Source: Thermococcus sp.
GTDB lineage: Archaea; Methanobacteriota_B; Thermococci; Thermococcales; Thermococcaceae
Length of the DNA: 33,989 nucleotides
Assembly: GCA_015520705.1 (NCBI GenBank)
Contig: WAPO01000115.1
Span: forward strand, 1-33,989
Direction: 5' to 3'
Shown: positions 15,525-23,559 of the stretch, in pieces
Layout of the letters: every line of letters begins with the position of its first letter
Numbering within the stretch: position 1 is the stretch's first letter
Notes under the pieces: model-generated
What the model was told of the DNA's origin: nothing
The model's input: only the letters and a program-made list of their open reading frames with translations
Database searches by the model: none
Translations under genes and position numbers: made by a program

Positions 15525-16010
15525 ATGGAACTCAATGAAATAATCGGAAATGCCAAGAGGATAGTTATCTGTGGTCTCGGAAATGAAAAATATGGGGACG
15601 AAGCTTTTGGGGTTATTGTTGCCAAGCTTTTAAAGCCCCTGATTCTCAATCCGGATGTCACTGTTATAGAATGCCATGAGATTCCCGAGAAACATGCAGG
15701 ACCCATAATCAGGTTTAAACCGGATTTACTCCTTCTGATTTCTCCCATTAACTATGGAGGGAAAGCCGGAAAGCTTGTGGTGGCTGATCCATGGGAAGCT
15801 CTCGAAGATCTACCTGAGACTCTCCAGCCACAGCTTAGAGTTACCCTTAATCATCTTAGAGAGCTGTTACCCGATACCAGATTTATGCTCCTCGGCTGTC
15901 AGATTAAAGACAAGAGAACATTCCGCAGATTAAGTCCTGAGGTAAAAGATAGTGCCAAAGCTCTTGTTCTTTCCCTCAAAAAGGAGCTTGAAAAAATTCA
16001 AACTTCTTAA
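15525..16010 (+). CDS. HycI-like hydrogenase maturation protease homologue lacking Ni ligands
   Basis: The product has 161 residues. It aligns without gaps to the HycI at 17258 over at least 120 residues, including NAKRIVICGLGNE. In HycI-type proteases the Ni of the hydrogenase precursor is bound by an acidic residue after GD, an Asp and a His. Here the first is Glu26 (GDEAFG, acceptable), but the Asp position is Ser73 (LLISPINYGG) and the His position is Leu100. The paralogue has Asp26, Asp73 and His100. It therefore probably cannot act as a normal endopeptidase. The start was chosen by alignment with the paralogue. It is the last gene of the CODH operon, 27 bases after the ferredoxin gene. 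Confidence 0.85.
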   Translation: MELNEIIGNAKRIVICGLGNEKYGDEAFGVIVAKLLKPLILNPDVTVIECHEIPEKHAGPIIRFKPDLLLLISPINYGGKAGKLVVADPWEALEDLPETLQPQLRVTLNHLRELLPDTRFMLLGCQIKDKRTFRRLSPEVKDSAKALVLSLKKELEKIQTS

Positions 16011-16017
16011 ACCAAAT

Positions 16018-16042
16018 GTTTTGAACTCCACAATTTTTAAGC
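16018..16042 (+). promoter_or_regulatory. hypA promoter with SurR-like half-motif GTTTTGAAC
   Basis: GTTTTGAAC (16018-16026) fits GTTn3AAC but has no third GTT five bases on. ATTTTTAAGC (about 16032-16041) is a plausible TATA element about 35 bases before the hypA ATG. Weak alone; it gains weight from the similar sites at hypC and hypF. Confidence 0.4.
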
Positions 16043-16073
16043 TCCCAGGAATATTCTAAGTGGGGATGCAAAA

Positions 16074-16487
16074 ATGCACGAATGGGCCTTAGCTGATGGT
16101 ATTGTTAGAACAGCCATAGAATTTGCAAGGACGCACGGTAAGGATAAAATCCTCGGCATAAGGGTGGTTCTTGGGGAGCTTCAGGACGTCAATGAAGAGA
16201 TACTGAAGTTTGCGATAGACGAGATAAAGAAGGGCACTATTGCCGAAGATGCGGAGGTTGAGTTCGTCCTTGAGGAGGCCGAATTCAGATGCAGGAACTG
16301 CGGCCATGAATGGAAGCTCAGGGAGGTCAGGGAAAGCTTCAACGAGCGCATAAAGGAGGATATACACTTCATTCCTGAGGTGGTGCATGCCTTCTTGGCC
16401 TGTCCGAAGTGCGGGAGCAGGGACTTTGAGGTCGTTAAAGGTAGAGGGGTTTATCTCTCGGCCATAAAAGTCGAAGGGGAGGAGTGA
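16074..16487 (+). CDS. hypA: Hydrogenase nickel metallochaperone HypA
   Basis: The 137-residue protein begins MHEWALA; the N-terminal amine and His2 are the Ni ligands of the family. The zinc finger uses Cys73/76 (CRNCGHEW) and Cys110/113 (CPKCGS). The roughly 33-residue insert between the pairs, with HFIPEVVHAF, is typical of Thermococcales HypA. It delivers Ni to the hydrogenase large subunit with HypB, which is encoded four bases downstream, and it is followed by a protease gene. The same hypA-hypB-hycI order is known from Pyrococcus and Thermococcus. Confidence 0.96.
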   Translation: MHEWALADGIVRTAIEFARTHGKDKILGIRVVLGELQDVNEEILKFAIDEIKKGTIAEDAEVEFVLEEAEFRCRNCGHEWKLREVRESFNERIKEDIHFIPEVVHAFLACPKCGSRDFEVVKGRGVYLSAIKVEGEE

Positions 16488-16490
16488 GCG

Positions 16491-17225
16491 ATGATAGGCG
16501 CTGTCGACCCCAGAATCAAGGCTATCGAAGCCCGTCTGGAGAAGGTCGGGAAAATAATCCCTGTCGTGAGCGGCAAGGGCGGCGTCGGGAAGTCGCTGGT
16601 CTCAACGACTCTGGCGCTGGCGCTGGCTGAGAAAGGCTACAGGGTGGGCCTCCTTGACCTCGACTTCCATGGAGCGAGCGACCACGTGATTTTAGGCTTC
16701 GAGCCGAAGGAGTTCCCCGAGGAAGATAAGGGCGTCGTTCCTCCGGAGATACACGGAATCAAGTTCATGAGCATCGTATATTACTCCGAGGACAGGCCAA
16801 CCCCGATGAGGGGGATGGAGATCAGCGACGCACTCATAGAACTCCTCGCCATAACGCGCTGGGACGAGCTTGATTATCTGGTCATAGACATGCCCCCAGG
16901 GATGGGCGATCAGCTCCTCGACATTCTCAGATTCCTGAGGAGGGGAGAGTTTCTGGTAGTTGCAACACCCTCAAAGCTGGCAGTTAATGTCGTCAGGAAA
17001 CTCATCATCCTTCTGAAAGAGCAGAACCTCAGGATTCTTGGGGTGGTTGAAAACCTCAGGCTCGATGATGAGGAGGACATCAGGAAGCTGTCGGAGGAGT
17101 TCGGCATTCCCTATCTGGCGGGGATTCCTCTCTACAGAGACCTCGAAGAGAAAGTCGGCAGTCCGGACGAGCTCCTGAGAACCGGCTTCGCGGAGAAGAT
17201 AAGGGAAGTCGCCGGGAGGATTTAA
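16491..17225 (+). CDS. hypB: ATPase-type HypB (Mrp/MinD family), partner of HypA
   Basis: The 244-residue protein has deviant Walker A VSGKGGVGKSL at about 26-36, LLDLDFHGASDH (about 54-65) and the switch region VIDMPPGMGDQ. This is the Mrp/NBP35 pattern, not the GTPase HypB of bacteria. The homologue in Thermococcus kodakarensis binds HypA and raises its nickel affinity in an ATP-dependent cycle. The N-terminal helix (residues 5-20) precedes the P-loop. GGGGAGGAG lies upstream of the ATG. Confidence 0.92.
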   Translation: MIGAVDPRIKAIEARLEKVGKIIPVVSGKGGVGKSLVSTTLALALAEKGYRVGLLDLDFHGASDHVILGFEPKEFPEEDKGVVPPEIHGIKFMSIVYYSEDRPTPMRGMEISDALIELLAITRWDELDYLVIDMPPGMGDQLLDILRFLRRGEFLVVATPSKLAVNVVRKLIILLKEQNLRILGVVENLRLDDEEDIRKLSEEFGIPYLAGIPLYRDLEEKVGSPDELLRTGFAEKIREVAGRI

Positions 17226-17257
17226 GGGCTTTTCTTTTTTCTTCTGGAGGTGGAAAG

Positions 17258-17731
17258 ATGAACATCACCGAACTCCTGAAAAACGCCAAGCGCATCGTCA
17301 TCTGCGGCATAGGCAATGAGAACAGAGGAGATGATGCCTTCGGTGTCGTGGTTGCGGAGAGATTAAAAAAGATTCTCCAGAAGCCCGGTATCATCGTGAT
17401 AAACTGCGGGGAAGTTCCGGAGAGCTACACAGGTGTCATAAAGCGCCACAGGCCGGATGTGGTTGTTTTCATAGATGCCATAGAATTTGGAGGAAAGCCC
17501 GGAGAGATTGTAACAGCAGACCCCGAGGGGACGCTGGGGAGTGCCGCCTCAACCCACAGCCTGCCTCTGAGGGTTCTGGTTCAGTATCTGAAGACAGAGC
17601 TGAAGGACACAGAATTTATCCTAATCGGCTGCCAGCCAAAGAGCACGGCCCTTTTCGGCGAGATGAGCGGGGAAATTAAAAAAAGCGCCGAAGAGCTCGT
17701 GAAAATGCTGGTCGATTCGCTGGAGGGCTAA
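17258..17731 (+). CDS. hycI: Hydrogenase maturation endopeptidase HycI
   Basis: The product has 157 residues. GNENRGDDAFG holds Asp26, VVFIDAIEFGG holds Asp73 and STHSLPL holds His100, the three residues that sense Ni in the precursor. The enzyme trims the C-terminus of a [NiFe]-hydrogenase large subunit after Ni insertion. GGAGGTGG lies upstream of the ATG. It closes the hypA-hypB-hycI operon and its stop overlaps the stop of the convergent gene by four bases. No hydrogenase subunit is in the window, so its substrate is encoded elsewhere. Confidence 0.93.
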   Translation: MNITELLKNAKRIVICGIGNENRGDDAFGVVVAERLKKILQKPGIIVINCGEVPESYTGVIKRHRPDVVVFIDAIEFGGKPGEIVTADPEGTLGSAASTHSLPLRVLVQYLKTELKDTEFILIGCQPKSTALFGEMSGEIKKSAEELVKMLVDSLEG

Positions 17732-18627
17732 AAGGGAAGCTCGCCCTCCTCAACGTTTACAGTCTCGGTTGTTCTCGTAATGAGCGCGCCCCTGCCCTTA
17801 TGTACATGCCTCCTCATAGCCCCCGGAGGAACACCGTTGCTCTCATACACAACGCTCTGTATGTCCGGATCGGTGTAGAGGAGGAGCGTCGGCCCCGCAA
17901 TATTGAGAACAGAGTCAATAGCATACCTCGTCCCAAGGACGGTCAGCCTTTTCTTAACGGGCCTTGTCAGGAGGGGCATTGCGGCGCTCCCTGCAGTTGT
18001 GTAGGCCAGAACAGCAGCATCGTCGATTCCCACCATAACACCCCGCCTCTTTTCAACAGCCGCTGCGAGAACCAGAAAGGCAGTTCCCACCACAGATACG
18101 CTGTGGGCATCTCCAAGGTTCACCAGAATGCTCCTGCCAAGCTCCGGCGGCTCGCCCGTATAGAACGCCTCATCCAGCCCCGTGTAGCCTTCCATTATAA
18201 CCTCGCTGTATTTCTCACCTGCCTTAGCGGCTTCAGGGACGCTGGAAATCTTCCCGGATAGAACATCAACATAAAGCCTGTCGGTGAGAACCCTGTCCAG
18301 CTCATAGACTGTTTGAACAACCGTTGCTGCACTGTAGATGTCCATAAGTCCTTTTTTGGCCATCTTTATGGGGTCGAGGCCTGTGGGCTTTCCATCCTCC
18401 ACCTTTACAACTGTATCAAATCCCTCCTCCGTAAAGCTGCCGTGCGTGTCAAAAATCACAATTCCATAGCCGAGCTCGCGGTATTTCCCGGCCATGTATT
18501 CCAAGACGCTTATCGGGTCATCATCAATTCCAAAAACCTTCAGTGTTCTTCCATGGTAAACCGGATCATAGTATATGCTCTGCTCCTCATTCCTGAGAAT
18601 CTCAACAGCCAGTTTGCTGTATTTCAT
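17728..18627 (-). CDS. Conserved-type archaeal protein of unknown function
   Basis: The product has 299 residues with no signal peptide or membrane segment. The start is the ATG at 18627, preceded by GGTGAAGTTT; the ORF-track GTG at 18636 lies inside this ribosome site. The N-terminal layout (strand, VFGIDDDPIS loop, helix, then GIVIFDTHGSF) resembles the P-loop and Walker B spacing of HerA/FtsK-like ATPases. The loop lacks GxxxxGK, so ATP binding is doubtful. A later GVMVGIDDAAVLAYT is Walker B-like. I do not recognise the family. A TATA-like GTTTATAC (minus strand) lies at about 18657. Confidence 0.7.
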   Translation of the reverse strand: MKYSKLAVEILRNEEQSIYYDPVYHGRTLKVFGIDDDPISVLEYMAGKYRELGYGIVIFDTHGSFTEEGFDTVVKVEDGKPTGLDPIKMAKKGLMDIYSAATVVQTVYELDRVLTDRLYVDVLSGKISSVPEAAKAGEKYSEVIMEGYTGLDEAFYTGEPPELGRSILVNLGDAHSVSVVGTAFLVLAAAVEKRRGVMVGIDDAAVLAYTTAGSAAMPLLTRPVKKRLTVLGTRYAIDSVLNIAGPTLLLYTDPDIQSVVYESNGVPPGAMRRHVHKGRGALITRTTETVNVEEGELPF

Positions 18628-18681
18628 AAACTTCACCGGTTTAATATCGCCCTTGAAGTATAAACGGCTTCTGGTTCAGGC

Positions 18682-19812
18682 TTAAATTACCCTCACCATC
18701 CTCTCAGCCCATGGACTTATGCGCACCCTCATATAACCTCTCAGCCTCTCATCAACCTCTCTGTTCCCTGTATAAACCCTCATCACTCCCTTTTCAATCT
18801 TAGAGGGCGTTGCAATGACGATTATATTGTCCTTCGGTATATGCTTCAGAACCTCGGCCGAGAACTGCTGGTTGCCCCTGCCGAAGAGGAAGTTCAGGCC
18901 TCCGATTACAGTGACGATGATCTTAGGATTTCTATCAACAAAGCGGAGAAGGTCTCTCTCCTGTGCGTCCTTAACGAGAAGCCTCGCCTTTCCGTCTCTA
19001 ACTTCCACAACATCCACGCCAAGGAGGGTTCCCTTTATACCGAGCCTGTCCTTCAGCCTTTTAACCGTTGAGCCGGCGCCGAGGAAGTATATGCCGTCTT
19101 CAAGCTCCTCTAAGAGGGCTTCAACTATCGCCTCAACATCCTCGACTTCGTTTGTTCTGCTCGGCTCCTTGGCCCCCTGAATGAGCAGCTCAACATAAGG
19201 AGTCAGCGCCTTCCCGTAATGTTTGGGCCTAACTTCATCATGCCTGAAGGCATCTTCATCCAGATCCATCACGTCCCTCTCAGTCACATTGGCATTTCCT
19301 TTCAGGAATTCAACGAGAATTCCGGCAGCATTCTCAGGAGAAGCCGCAAACACGCCGGAAAACATCTTAACTCCAGTCGGGATTCCAAGAAAAGGTTTCC
19401 TTCTGTCGATCGCAAGGTAGATATCCCTCGCAGTTCCATCCCCACCTGCAAACACTATAAGTTCAACCCTATCGGCCATCATTCTGGCGAGGGTTTTCGT
19501 GTCCTCATCCCTCGTATCAGGGATTTTAACCCCGAGAATATTCCTGTATCCAATCTCCCTATGCCTGAGAACCTCAAATGGAAAGCTGAAATCCTTCAGA
19601 GCATCTTCTCCAAGTCCATCAGGGCCTGTAAGAAACTCAACCTCCCGGCTCTCCGGGTAGTGGGAAAGTTCATGGAGGAAGAGCCTCGTCAGGTCAAGTG
19701 CCACAGGTCTGGCTCCTCTCCTGATTGCCTCCTCAACAACACCGTCAGTGCCCTTCAGGGCGACCTTTCCGCCCATTCCGGCGATTGGATTGATTATAAG
19801 TCCGATTTTCAT
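18682..19812 (-). CDS. ATP-NAD kinase-like protein (COG3199 type)
   Basis: The product has 376 residues. The N-terminus KIGLIINPIAGMGGKVALKG and the motif VFAGGDGTARD (about 140-150) define the NAD/diacylglycerol kinase fold. GIPTGVKMFSGVFA follows, as in the archaeal COG3199 group. NADP would be made from NAD, or a related small molecule phosphorylated; the true substrate of this group is uncertain. I start at the ATG at 19812, with GGGTGG upstream; the GTG at 19821 lies in that site. It follows the radical SAM gene by one base and is probably cotranslated. Confidence 0.85.
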   Translation of the reverse strand: MKIGLIINPIAGMGGKVALKGTDGVVEEAIRRGARPVALDLTRLFLHELSHYPESREVEFLTGPDGLGEDALKDFSFPFEVLRHREIGYRNILGVKIPDTRDEDTKTLARMMADRVELIVFAGGDGTARDIYLAIDRRKPFLGIPTGVKMFSGVFAASPENAAGILVEFLKGNANVTERDVMDLDEDAFRHDEVRPKHYGKALTPYVELLIQGAKEPSRTNEVEDVEAIVEALLEELEDGIYFLGAGSTVKRLKDRLGIKGTLLGVDVVEVRDGKARLLVKDAQERDLLRFVDRNPKIIVTVIGGLNFLFGRGNQQFSAEVLKHIPKDNIIVIATPSKIEKGVMRVYTGNREVDERLRGYMRVRISPWAERMVRVI

Positions 19813-19813
19813 A

Positions 19814-20764
19814 TCATCCACCCCTGCTCTTCAGCTTCCTCATGTAGAACCTCTCCCCGCGGTATTCAATCTGAATAAGCTTCCCATCTCTTAAAAGCTT
19901 TTCAACGATGCTCCATTCAGCCCCGGCTTTCTCCAGAAGTCTTTTAACGGCATCCTCCCTCATGGGATGCACCGCTGTTATGCTGAGCAGGTCTTCCTCC
20001 ACATCACCCGTAAATGCAAATGCATTCCCCTCATAGCCTATGAGGTATTCCACCCTTCCCTCCCCGAGAACTTCAGTGAATGTCTGGAATGCGAGGTTTA
20101 TTGTCTCCTCATCCGCCGGTTTTACCCATTTCTCCCATGGAGGCCTCGTTGGAACAGCTATATAAGCCACATCCGGCTTGAGCAGCTTCAGAAAGCTGGC
20201 TATTCTCTCAAACTCATCCCCGTATTCAATCCCTCCAATTAGCATGGTCTCCGTTACAAGCTTCCCCTCGAAGGCTTTTCTGAACTCAAGCATTCCGTTG
20301 AGTATATCCTCCAGTCTGAGGCTCTTATGGGGTCTGTCAATTCTCCTCCACAGACTCTCTGTGACAGCATCGAGCTTGAGGGAGACAAAATCAAAGCTCT
20401 GCAGGTCATTTCTCACGTCCTCACGCCATATGAGGGAGGAATTTGTGAGGATTGCAAGGGGGATTCCGAGCTCCCTCAGGAGCTCCACCTCTTTCCCGAG
20501 GTTTATGTCCAGAGTGGGCTCACCGTCCGGCACGAATGTGAGGTAGTCAATCCTCTCACCCCTGCTCAGGGCTTCTTGCACCTTTTCTCTGACTTCATTT
20601 AGTATGAAGGTCGGTTCGTAGAAGTGCCTCCTTGCGGCTTCCATTTTCAGGGTTCTTCCTATCTGACAGTAGACACAGGCATATGAGCACACCTTATCGG
20701 GAATGTTGTTTATCCCGAGACTCCTTCCAAGCCGGCGTGAAGGGACAGGACCAAAGGCTATCAT
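19814..20764 (-). CDS. Radical SAM protein (COG0731 type)
   Basis: The product has 316 residues. The cluster motif CSYACVYCQ (CxxxCxxC, near residues 26-33) binds the radical-generating [4Fe-4S]. The opening FGPVPSRRLGRSLGINNIP and FVPDGEPTLD are typical of the COG0731 group. The reaction is unknown; some relatives modify tRNA. The C-terminal 60 residues look like a winged-helix (EDAVKRLLEKAG, LIQIEYRG). The ATG at 20764 with GGTGGTGAT upstream is preferred, since the ORF-track start lies in promoter sequence. First gene of an operon with the kinase-like gene, divergent from the MFS gene. Confidence 0.88.
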   Translation of the reverse strand: MIAFGPVPSRRLGRSLGINNIPDKVCSYACVYCQIGRTLKMEAARRHFYEPTFILNEVREKVQEALSRGERIDYLTFVPDGEPTLDINLGKEVELLRELGIPLAILTNSSLIWREDVRNDLQSFDFVSLKLDAVTESLWRRIDRPHKSLRLEDILNGMLEFRKAFEGKLVTETMLIGGIEYGDEFERIASFLKLLKPDVAYIAVPTRPPWEKWVKPADEETINLAFQTFTEVLGEGRVEYLIGYEGNAFAFTGDVEEDLLSITAVHPMREDAVKRLLEKAGAEWSIVEKLLRDGKLIQIEYRGERFYMRKLKSRGG

Positions 20765-20859
20765 ATCACCACCGGAATTAGGTTGCCCTAAAAGCGTATA
20801 AACCTTGCCCATCTGAATGCACAGCTTAGAGCGTCAGGCACATAAAGCGAACAGGAATC

Positions 20860-20867
20860 TTTATAAA
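20860..20867 (+). promoter_or_regulatory. TATA element of the MFS transporter gene
   Basis: TTTATAAA lies 36 bases upstream of the ATG at 20903, which has GGTGG seven bases ahead of it. Position and sequence fit a Thermococcales core promoter. Confidence 0.55.
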
Positions 20868-20902
20868 TCAAATTCCTTCCCCAGTGAGCCTAAGGTGGGA
20901 AA

Positions 20903-22168
20903 ATGAGCCAGAGGATAAATGCAAGTCTCCATGCAAAGAGAGTTGCAAATATTTACCACGGGATGAGCTCGCTCAGAACTCCCCGCTGGTTCTACTCATT
21001 CATACCCTTCAAGGTAGCAACCGGGGGCAGTTCGCTGCTTATACCCCTTTATCTCCTCAGCCTGAACGGCACTGCAAAAGACGCCGGACTGCTCGTTGCT
21101 CTTGCAAGCCTCAGCTCGATGCTCGGGAGCCTGTTCTGGGGAAAGCTCAGTGACAGGACTCTGAAGAGGAAGTTCTTTATAATAATCGGAATGGCCAGCA
21201 CCTCGGTTTTCCTCTCCACGATGGCATTCGTCAGAACACCCCTTCAGCTTATGATTGTGAATTCAGTTTATTCATTTTTCCTCGCTTCAACCATCTCCGT
21301 TCCCATAGTCCTCGTCCTGAGGAGCGTGAGGAAGTATCTCTGGGACTACGGCATAGGGAGGTTCAACCAGATTTCAGGGTGGGCATGGGTCGCCGGGCTG
21401 GTTCTAGGACTGGGCCTGATAAGGAGCATGTCAATCCAGATGCTACTCCTCGTCTTCGCATTCATCAATGTATTTTCGGTTTTGTGGGCGGCGAGAAGCA
21501 TAAGGGAAGCGCCGATATACGTCAGCAGGAGGAACATCAGGAACTTCGGAAACCACGTGGTCGAAAAGATGCGCTACATGCCGAGCTTCATCCTCCACAT
21601 GCCGACAAAAGTGAGAACCCTCAACCATAGGGAGTTCTATCTATCTGCGTTCCTCTTCTGGATTTCTTCGGGCATATACTTCACCCAGTTTCCGGTTTTT
21701 CTGACTCATGCAGGCATCGACAGGAGCCTGATTTATCTTGCAGCGGTGCTCAACTCCGGAATTTCAGCGTTCATGTATCTGCGTGTGGGTCTGCTGATGC
21801 AGAAAAGGGACGGCCTTCAGATTTTGAGAAAAGGGCTCATTATGCGTTTGATTGCAACTGGTATAATGGCACTCTCTCCGCTGGTGAGTCCAATCTTGAT
21901 CCTGCTGCCGCTTGCCCTCCTTTCCTATGCATTAGCTGGCTATTCATGGTCATTCATCGGGATTTCATCCACCTCAATAGTCGGAAAGCTTGCAGGAGAC
22001 GGAGAAAAGGGTTCAGCGATGGGGTTCCTGAACCTTGTGAATTCCCTCGGCTACATAGTCGGCAGCCTGATGAGCGGCTTCCTGGTGGATTACGGATTTG
22101 CGGGTGCGTTTTCAGTTGGTGCTCTCTTCGTGGCCCTCAGCATGGGGGCGCTGAAGAAAACAAAATGA
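20903..22168 (+). CDS. Major facilitator superfamily transporter
   Basis: The product has 421 residues with about 12 hydrophobic segments in two halves, separated by a charged central loop (RNIRNFGNHVVEKMRYMPS, about 210-235). The loop between segments 2 and 3 has GKLSDRTLKRK, the MFS signature G-x-x-x-D-R-x-x-R/K. It lies in the cytoplasmic membrane and is probably a proton- or sodium-coupled exporter; the substrate is not predictable. Its neighbours give no clue, being a divergent radical SAM gene and a convergent NSR gene 15 bases away. Confidence 0.9.
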   Translation: MSQRINASLHAKRVANIYHGMSSLRTPRWFYSFIPFKVATGGSSLLIPLYLLSLNGTAKDAGLLVALASLSSMLGSLFWGKLSDRTLKRKFFIIIGMASTSVFLSTMAFVRTPLQLMIVNSVYSFFLASTISVPIVLVLRSVRKYLWDYGIGRFNQISGWAWVAGLVLGLGLIRSMSIQMLLLVFAFINVFSVLWAARSIREAPIYVSRRNIRNFGNHVVEKMRYMPSFILHMPTKVRTLNHREFYLSAFLFWISSGIYFTQFPVFLTHAGIDRSLIYLAAVLNSGISAFMYLRVGLLMQKRDGLQILRKGLIMRLIATGIMALSPLVSPILILLPLALLSYALAGYSWSFIGISSTSIVGKLAGDGEKGSAMGFLNLVNSLGYIVGSLMSGFLVDYGFAGAFSVGALFVALSMGALKKTK

Positions 22169-22183
22169 GCTGAAGCTAAAAGA

Positions 22184-23509
22184 TTAAAACTTCAGAACCC
22201 TTGCCAGAACCACGAGGGGATCCCAGACAGGGGCAAAGGGAGGAGCATAGGCCATATCCGCAAAGAACAGGTCTCTGACTGTGAAGCCCGCCTGAAGAGC
22301 GGCCGCAAACGTGTCTATCCTCGGGAGAATCTCAGCCCCGACAGCCTGAAGACCGAGAAGCCTTCCTGTTTCCCTGTCCGCAACCCCTTTCAGCCATATA
22401 TCCCTCGATCCAGGATAATAATGCGGCCTCGTCTTTGCCTTTATGAAGGCGGTTTTGACATCGTAGCCCTCCTTCATTGCTTCAGCCTCGGTAAGGCCGG
22501 TTTTCCCTATCTCAAGGTCGAAGAACTTTGTAATCGAAGTTCCCAGAACGCCTGGGAATGTAAGATTCATCCCCGCAATATTTGCCCCAGCAACGTAGCC
22601 CATCTTGTTCCCAGGGGGTGCAAGGGGAACCCAGACCCTTCTGCCGGTTATCAGATGCCTCGTTTCAGCGACATCTCCGGCGGCATAGACGTTCTCAGCG
22701 CTCGTCTGCATCCTCTCATTCGTCCATATCGCTCCGGTCTCACCGATTCTAACGCCAAGCTGACGGGCCAGTTCAGTGTTCGGCTTGATTCCCGTGGCTA
22801 TAACAACCAGATCGGCCCTGTATTCCCCAGCATCCGTTACAACCCTTTCCACCCTTTCATTTCCCTCAAACCTGAGCGTCAGCTCCTCCAGTCTGAGATT
22901 CAGCCGCTTTGAAAGTTTCTCCTCAACTATGGCTGTGATTTCCTCATCAAAGCTCTTCCTCAAAATCCTCTCGCTCCTTCCTATCAGGGTTACATTTTTT
23001 CCCTGAGCAGCAAACGCCTCGGCCATTTCTATGGCAATATAACCCGTCCCGATGACGACGACATCTTTCACATCCGTCTTTTTCATGTATTCCTTAATCG
23101 CAACTGCATCCGGAGGCAGATCTGCTGTAAATACACCCTCCAGATGGCATCCCTCAATCGCGGGAACCTTCGGTGATGCTCCGTTTGCAAAGAGCAGGTA
23201 GTCCCATTCATACTTATGCTCCCCATCACTTTCCCGAACCCTCACCTCGCCCTCCGACACCTCAACAACATGCGCATTCAGATGAAGGTCTATTCCCCTC
23301 TTTTTGATGAAGAACTCCGGGGGATAATGCATGAGCTTCTCCTCAGGTGAGATTCCCTCAACAACATAGGGAATGCCGCAGGGAGCATGACTCACCCATT
23401 CCGTCGCTTCAAAGACCTTAACATCCCAGCTGGGCTTTAAGCGCTTAACTCTCGAAGCGGCACTCATTCCCGCTGCTCCGCCACCTATAATAACGACATT
23501 CTTGGCCAT
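22184..23509 (-). CDS. nsr: NADPH:sulfur oxidoreductase / CoA-disulfide reductase
   Basis: The product has 441 residues, like the Pyrococcus enzyme. The FAD motif [16 protein letters not shown] is near the N-terminus. The single redox cysteine is in [13 protein letters not shown], and the NAD(P) motif [18 protein letters not shown] is in the middle; [11 protein letters not shown] closes the FAD site. The family reduces elemental sulfur or CoA disulfide with NAD(P)H and a CoA-dependent cysteine. The ATG at 23509 with GGTGAGCACT upstream is preferred over the ORF-track start, which lies inside the SurR-type site. In Pyrococcus furiosus this gene is repressed by SurR when sulfur is absent. Confidence 0.88.
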   Translation of the reverse strand: MAKNVVIIGGGAAGMSAASRVKRLKPSWDVKVFEATEWVSHAPCGIPYVVEGISPEEKLMHYPPEFFIKKRGIDLHLNAHVVEVSEGEVRVRESDGEHKYEWDYLLFANGASPKVPAIEGCHLEGVFTADLPPDAVAIKEYMKKTDVKDVVVIGTGYIAIEMAEAFAAQGKNVTLIGRSERILRKSFDEEITAIVEEKLSKRLNLRLEELTLRFEGNERVERVVTDAGEYRADLVVIATGIKPNTELARQLGVRIGETGAIWTNERMQTSAENVYAAGDVAETRHLITGRRVWVPLAPPGNKMGYVAGANIAGMNLTFPGVLGTSITKFFDLEIGKTGLTEAEAMKEGYDVKTAFIKAKTRPHYYPGSRDIWLKGVADRETGRLLGLQAVGAEILPRIDTFAAALQAGFTVRDLFFADMAYAPPFAPVWDPLVVLARVLKF

Positions 23510-23527
23510 AGTGCTCACCACCCAATG

Positions 23528-23551
23528 GTTCAGAACCATGGGTTAAAAAGA
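23528..23551 (-). promoter_or_regulatory. nsr promoter with full SurR-type site downstream of TATA
   Basis: GTTCAGAACCATGGGTT (23528-23544, plus-strand reading) matches GTTn3AACn5GTT at every fixed base. The core is also the centre of a perfect 15-base palindrome, ATGGTTC-A-GAACCAT (23525-23539). On the minus strand the TATA-like CTTTTTAA (about 23543-23550) lies upstream, so the core falls between TATA and the transcription start and the third half-site overlaps TATA. This geometry fits repression. Confidence 0.65.
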
Positions 23552-23559
23552 TTAACGAC

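Noticed and set aside
10826-17731. Expected hydrogenase and antiporter subunits of a CO-dependent H2-producing complex
   Set aside because: Every ORF in the block was checked. None has hydrogenase L1/L2 cysteine motifs or antiporter membrane segments.
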